Shown: piece after piece, positions 60,657-64,000 of the stretch
Layout: each line of letters begins with the position of its first letter
Position numbering within the stretch: position 1 is the stretch's first letter
Assembly (NCBI GenBank): GCA_046329195.1
Contig: JAXLVB010000001.1
Location: 1,984,001-2,048,000 of the forward strand
Reading direction: 5' to 3'
DNA from: JAXLVB01 sp046329195
GTDB taxonomy: Bacteria; Bacteroidota; Bacteroidia; Cytophagales; Spirosomataceae
Length of the DNA stretch: 64,000 nucleotides
Notes under the pieces: model-generated
The model's database searches: none
The model's input: only the letters and a program-made list of their open reading frames with translations
What the model was told of the DNA's origin: nothing
Translations under genes and position numbers: made by a program

Positions 60657-61919
60657 CTAAGCATCCAGCTCGCCCGCAATCACGTTGAGGCTACTCATAA
60701 TGGCCACGGCATCTGAAATAGAGGCACCTTGGCACATTTCTGGATAAGCTTGATAAAATATAAAGCACGGGCGACGGAAGTGCAAACGGTACGGTGACCG
60801 TCCTCCATCGCTCACTAGATAAAAGCCTAGCTCTCCATTCCCTCCCTCGACACTGTGATATACTTCGCCTACGGGGGCGTCTATTTCGCCCATCACAATT
60901 TTGAAGTGATAGATGAGTGCCTCCATGTTTTTGTAAACTTCTTGCTTGGGAGGCAAATAGTACTCTGGCGTATCGGCGTGATAAGGGCCTTCGGGGAGGT
61001 TTTCGATGGCTTGCTCAATGATGCGTAAGCTTTGCCACATTTCGGCGTTACGTACCAAGAAACGGTCGTACGTATCGCCGTTGTAGCCTACCGGAATTTC
61101 AAATTCAAAATCTTCGTACGACGAGTATGGGCTGATGGCACGAATGTCGTAATCTACCCCCGCTGCCCGTAGGTTAGGGCCTGTAAAGCCATATTCCATA
61201 GCTCGCTCAGCGGTAATACCACCCACGCCTACCGTACGGTCAATAAAGATACGGTTGCGATTGAAGAGGTTTTCAAATTCTTTCAGCACCTTGGGGAATC
61301 GCTTGATGAATTCTCTAATCTTGCGAATGGCTTCGGGCGAAAGGTCTCGTTCCATGCCGCCAAAGCGCCCCATGTTGGTAGTAAGGCGAGCGCCACAAAC
61401 TTCTTCGTAGATTTCATAGATGTTTTCACGTTCTTGGAAAACATACAAAAAGCCAGAATAAGCGCCAGTGTCCACCCCCAAAATTGAGTTACAAACGATG
61501 TGGTCGGCAATACGTGCCAGCTCCATCATAATTACCCGGATGTAATCGGCTCGTTTTGGAGTTTTGATACCGAGTAGTTTTTCTACTGTCATGTGCCAGC
61601 CCAAGTTGTTGATGGGCGACGAGCAGTAGTTCATGCGGTCGGTAAGGGTCGTGATCTGATAAAATGGGCGGCGCTCGGCAATTTTCTCAAACGCTCGGTG
61701 AATGTAGCCAACGGTAGGCACACCGGTTACGATTTTTTCGCCATCCATCACCAGAATGTTCTGGAAAATACCGTGGGTAGCGGGGTGAGTAGGGCCGAGG
61801 TTGAGGTAGGTGTAGCCTTTATCATTGGGTACGAGTTCACGACCTTCTTTTAAGATAATGCTTCCTACTTGGGTGCCCATGTTAAACGACGTGGGCTGAC
61901 TTGTTACAATATCTGACAT
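60657..61919 (-). CDS. nuoD: NADH-quinone oxidoreductase subunit D
   Basis: 420 residues, separate from NuoC. Key segments are LNLGPTHPATHGIFQNIL, YIHRAFEKIAERRPFYQ, YCSSPINNLGWHMTVEKLLG, MELARIADHIVCNSILGVDTGAYSGFLY and the C-terminal DGGRSPYRLHFRRPCF. It contributes the quinone-reduction site with NuoB and NuoH. Confidence 0.96.
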   Translation of the reverse strand: MSDIVTSQPTSFNMGTQVGSIILKEGRELVPNDKGYTYLNLGPTHPATHGIFQNILVMDGEKIVTGVPTVGYIHRAFEKIAERRPFYQITTLTDRMNYCSSPINNLGWHMTVEKLLGIKTPKRADYIRVIMMELARIADHIVCNSILGVDTGAYSGFLYVFQERENIYEIYEEVCGARLTTNMGRFGGMERDLSPEAIRKIREFIKRFPKVLKEFENLFNRNRIFIDRTVGVGGITAERAMEYGFTGPNLRAAGVDYDIRAISPYSSYEDFEFEIPVGYNGDTYDRFLVRNAEMWQSLRIIEQAIENLPEGPYHADTPEYYLPPKQEVYKNMEALIYHFKIVMGEIDAPVGEVYHSVEGGNGELGFYLVSDGGRSPYRLHFRRPCFIFYQAYPEMCQGASISDAVAIMSSLNVIAGELDA

Positions 61920-61989
61920 ATCAGTGGGGCGATTTGTAACCGCCTTTTAGACTTGTGATGAATACACGATGGAAAATCGTGGTACAAAA

Positions 61990-62493
61990 TTATCGTCCAA
62001 ACAAGGCATCTATTTTATCTTGACGAGTGGCGTCTTCGAGTGGGTATTCTTTGCGCATCGGATGATAGTCCATCTCTTCGATGTTTAAGATACGAATGAG
62101 GTTTGGATGCCCTTCAAAAATAATACCGTAGAAGTCGTACGTTTCTCGTTCCATCCAGTTGGCACATGGGTACAGCTTGGTAGCCGTAGGAAGGTGCGGG
62201 TCGGCAATCGGGAAAAATGTTTTAATACGGATGCGATGGTTATTTTCAAAACTGTGTACGTGATAAACAACACCTAGTTCTTGGCCTTCGGCATCAGGGA
62301 AATGAATGCCGCAGAGGTCGGTCAAGAACTTGTGCTTAAACGTAGCGTGTCGGTTAAGATACTCCAACATGGGTACTACGTTTTCACGAGTAGTTGTGAA
62401 GGTGAGCAATCCGTAAGGTTCTTGTAAGTCGCTAATGCTTTCTTCGCCAAACTTGGCTATTAAGTCTTCGACTACTTCTTGGTTAGTTATCAT
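61990..62493 (-). CDS. nuoC: NADH-quinone oxidoreductase subunit C
   Basis: 167 residues with the 30-kDa subunit pattern: FLTDLCGIHFPDAEGQELGVVYHV, FFPIADPHLPTATKLYPCANWMERETYDFYGIIFEGHPNLIRIL and the ending MDYHPMRKEYPLED. It is not fused to NuoD. It lies between nuoB and nuoD as in the standard order. Confidence 0.95.
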   Translation of the reverse strand: MITNQEVVEDLIAKFGEESISDLQEPYGLLTFTTTRENVVPMLEYLNRHATFKHKFLTDLCGIHFPDAEGQELGVVYHVHSFENNHRIRIKTFFPIADPHLPTATKLYPCANWMERETYDFYGIIFEGHPNLIRILNIEEMDYHPMRKEYPLEDATRQDKIDALFGR

Positions 62494-62502
62494 TATTTCG
62501 GA

Positions 62503-62565
62503 TAAATTATCCGTTATCTGTTACCTGTTATCAGAAAATAACTGATAACTGATAACTGATAACCG
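62503..62565. repeat. GATAAC-type direct and inverted repeats between nuoB and nuoC
   Basis: The 81-bp gap contains AACTGAT three times in tandem (about 62540-62560) and the opposite-strand forms TTATCCGTTATCTG and GTTATCAG, so the transcript can fold into alternative hairpins. It is related in composition to the repeat stretch in the nuoF-nuoG gap. Confidence 0.65.
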
Positions 62566-62574
62566 TTTGCTAAA

Positions 62575-63117
62575 CTACTGGATTCCGTATGATTCTAAGA
62601 GGGCTTTGTACTCGGGTTGGTTGCGTCGGCGTACCGATTCGTTTCGAACCAGCTCTTGCAGTTGCATCAAGCCTTCCAGAATCTGCTCAGGGCGAGGAGG
62701 GCATCCAGGCACATAGACATCTACTGGAATAATGCGGTCAATACCTTGCAATACAGAGTAGGTATCAAAAATACCACCCGACGAAGCACAAGCTCCCACG
62801 GCAATAACCCAACGAGGTTCGGCCATTTGTAGATAAGCCTGTTTTACGACAGGACCCATTTTTTTGGCGATGGTTCCCATGACCATGAGCATGTCAGCTT
62901 GGCGGGGTGAGAAGCTCGGGCGCTCCGACCCAAAGCGGGCGATGTCGTAGTGTGAGCCCATAGTAGCCATGAATTCGATTCCACAACAAGAAGTAGCAAA
63001 AGGCAAGGGCCATAATGAGTTGGCTCGGGCCATGCCCACTACTTTGTCGAGTTGCGTGGCAAAAAATCCTGCTCCGCCATAACCCTCTGGTGGTTCTACT
63101 AATTTTATATCGCTCAT
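62575..63117 (-). CDS. nuoB: NADH-quinone oxidoreductase subunit B
   Basis: 180 residues with the N2 cluster cysteines: the pair in TSCCGIEFMA, the Cys in VGACASSGGIFDTYS and the last in VPGCPPRPEQILEGL. The N2 4Fe-4S cluster passes electrons to quinone. It follows nuoA by 98 bp. Confidence 0.96.
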   Translation of the reverse strand: MSDIKLVEPPEGYGGAGFFATQLDKVVGMARANSLWPLPFATSCCGIEFMATMGSHYDIARFGSERPSFSPRQADMLMVMGTIAKKMGPVVKQAYLQMAEPRWVIAVGACASSGGIFDTYSVLQGIDRIIPVDVYVPGCPPRPEQILEGLMQLQELVRNESVRRRNQPEYKALLESYGIQ

Positions 63118-63215
63118 TGTTTTGCAGTTATGCTTGTGAGATATGGCCTGAATCGTCAGGCTGATATGCTAAACTATTTGCGTATCGAGAAGGTTTTTAA
63201 AACTTCTCAAAGGGG

Positions 63216-63587
63216 TTACTCCCACTTCAATACACCTTTTTTGATGATGTAATAGAAGCCTACAAGCAACAAACCCATAAAAATAATCATTTCGATGAAT
63301 CCGGTCGTACCTAGTGCTTTGAAATTGACAGCCCAAGGATATAAGAAGATGATCTCGACATCGAACAATACAAACAAAATAGCTATCAAAAAATACTTGA
63401 TGGAGATAGGAGTGCGGGCATCGCCGATGGGTTCGATACCACATTCCCAGACTTCATCTTTTTTCTTGCTGTGTCGCTTTGGACCAATGTTGTGGGTTAC
63501 AACCATAGTCGTAACGATAAAGCCCAATGCCAGTACCAACTGAACCAAAATAGGTAGATAGTCGGATGGAAGATAGGTTGTATTCAT
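63216..63587 (-). CDS. nuoA: NADH-quinone oxidoreductase subunit A
   Basis: 123 residues with three membrane helices and the conserved ECGIEPIGDARTPISIKYFLIAILFVLFDVEIIFLYPWAV region. It is the first gene of the nuo operon. The 63588-63766 region upstream, AT-rich, must carry the operon promoter, but no convincing -7/-33 pair was found. Confidence 0.95.
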   Translation of the reverse strand: MNTTYLPSDYLPILVQLVLALGFIVTTMVVTHNIGPKRHSKKKDEVWECGIEPIGDARTPISIKYFLIAILFVLFDVEIIFLYPWAVNFKALGTTGFIEMIIFMGLLLVGFYYIIKKGVLKWE

Positions 63588-63766
63588 GTTGTTTTTGATC
63601 GTTTACACTAAATGCCGTCGCAATTTACAACACTTCGTTTAGTTTTTGGTTTTTGAAGCTTGATAAATCCACAAAATAAGTTTTAACTATTTTAGAAATT
63701 GCCAAATAGTTGCTGATAATCAATGGTTTACATGAATTACTTGAGGATTTTACCTAAACGTGCCGA

Positions 63767-64000
63767 TTAAGATTGATAGGGTCTAAAGATGTGCATCCAG
63801 CGCTCAGGGCTACTTAGCAACTCAAAGCCATAGTGAGCATACAAACCGTGCGCATCTTGCGTGGCCAATATCCATCTTCTAAGGCCCTGTAAGTCAGGGT
63901 ACTGCATGATGTGCTGAACCATCCACTTGGATAAACCTTGGCCTCGGTGCGCTGGCAGTACAAACACATCGGCTAAGTAAGCAAAAGTAGCAAAATCACT
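63767..64000 (-). CDS. GNAT family acetyltransferase, 5' part cut by the window edge
   Basis: The frame is open to the right edge and reads ...SDFATFAYLADVFVLPAHRGQGLSKWMVQHIMQYPDLQGLRRWILATQDAHGLYAHYGFELLSSPERWMHIFRPYQS. The acetyl-CoA loop is HRGQGLSKW and the C-terminal ATQDAHGLYAHYGFE is typical of the small YjgM/ElaA-like GNATs. About half of the expected 140-residue protein is present. Its substrate is unknown. Confidence 0.85.
   Translation of the reverse strand, partial: SDFATFAYLADVFVLPAHRGQGLSKWMVQHIMQYPDLQGLRRWILATQDAHGLYAHYGFELLSSPERWMHIFRPYQS

Noticed and set aside
62503..62565. CRISPR array
   Set aside because: Repeat units are only 7 bp with no spacers and no cas genes; these are tandem/inverted GATAAC-type repeats.
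1..64000. tRNA, rRNA or classical insertion-sequence transposase genes
   Set aside because: No cloverleaf-like sequence, rRNA segment or transposase reading frame was recognised anywhere in the window.

Overview
The window looks like a chromosomal piece of a Bacteroidota bacterium of the Cytophagales / Spirosomaceae type. Supporting signs are the short NuoG without a molybdopterin domain, two tandem DUF2279 proteins, a Reg_prop sensor next to a glycan-degradation locus, Bacteroidota-type class I lanthipeptide leaders, promoters of the TTTG-N19/20-TAnnTTTG kind, and no consistent Shine-Dalgarno sequences. The genus is inference.

Region 1 (1-19284) is a rhamnogalacturonan-I (pectin backbone) utilisation locus. 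It has a truncated Reg_prop sensor on the minus strand, then on the plus strand a GH43, two CE12-type acetylesterases, GH95, two GH105 unsaturated-uronyl hydrolases, a PL26-like exo-lyase, a PL11 endo-lyase and a GH65-like (alpha/alpha)6 protein. Almost all have signal peptides. Together they would deacetylate, trim and cleave RG-I and hydrolyse the unsaturated products. No SusC/SusD pair is present in the window.

Region 2 (2180-4870, minus strand) sits inside region 1. It is a small lanthipeptide island: five precursor genes of 43-55 codons, two of them encoding the same peptide after a 214-bp tandem duplication, plus one LanC cyclase. No LanB dehydratase, protease or exporter gene is nearby. 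Two transcription units, each with a promoter-like sequence and a hairpin terminator, can be drawn. Direct repeats spaced 21 bp lie upstream.

Region 3 (19784-29103) is a visibly AT-rich, tightly packed six-gene operon: CFA-synthase-like methyltransferase, fatty-acid desaturase, cytochrome P450, a fatty acyl-AMP ligase/ACP/thioester-reductase fusion, a SAM methyltransferase and a flavin monooxygenase. It looks like an uncharacterised pathway for a modified fatty acid released as aldehyde or alcohol. Its borders resemble an integron gene cassette. A long imperfect hairpin starts 14 bp after the last stop codon, and the sequence 43 bp before the first start codon completes that hairpin's outer stem if the element is joined into a circle. 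Further out, the region is bracketed by two inverted copies of a 62-74 bp repeat.

Region 4 (29435-53175) is mixed chromosomal content: a 1583-residue beta-rich exported protein, prmA, two DUF2279 paralogues, a Tat-exported Gfo/Idh oxidoreductase, DinB, a VapC-type toxin with an unusual partner, an SUMF1-fold protein, an ECF sigma factor with small membrane proteins, SDR, Crp/Fnr regulator, DUF3267 metalloprotease-like protein, lipoproteins, ApbE divergent from a TonB receptor, cytochrome c and MurQ.

Region 5 (53176-64000) is malate:quinone oxidoreductase followed (in genomic order) by nuoJ-I-H-G-F-[Uma2]-E-D-C-B-A on the minus strand. The complex I operon is interrupted by an Uma2-like gene and ends at nuoJ, so nuoK-N must be elsewhere. 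An N-terminally cut GNAT gene closes the window. Short palindromic repeats of at least two families are scattered between genes, and one copy appears inserted in frame in the GH95 signal-peptide region.
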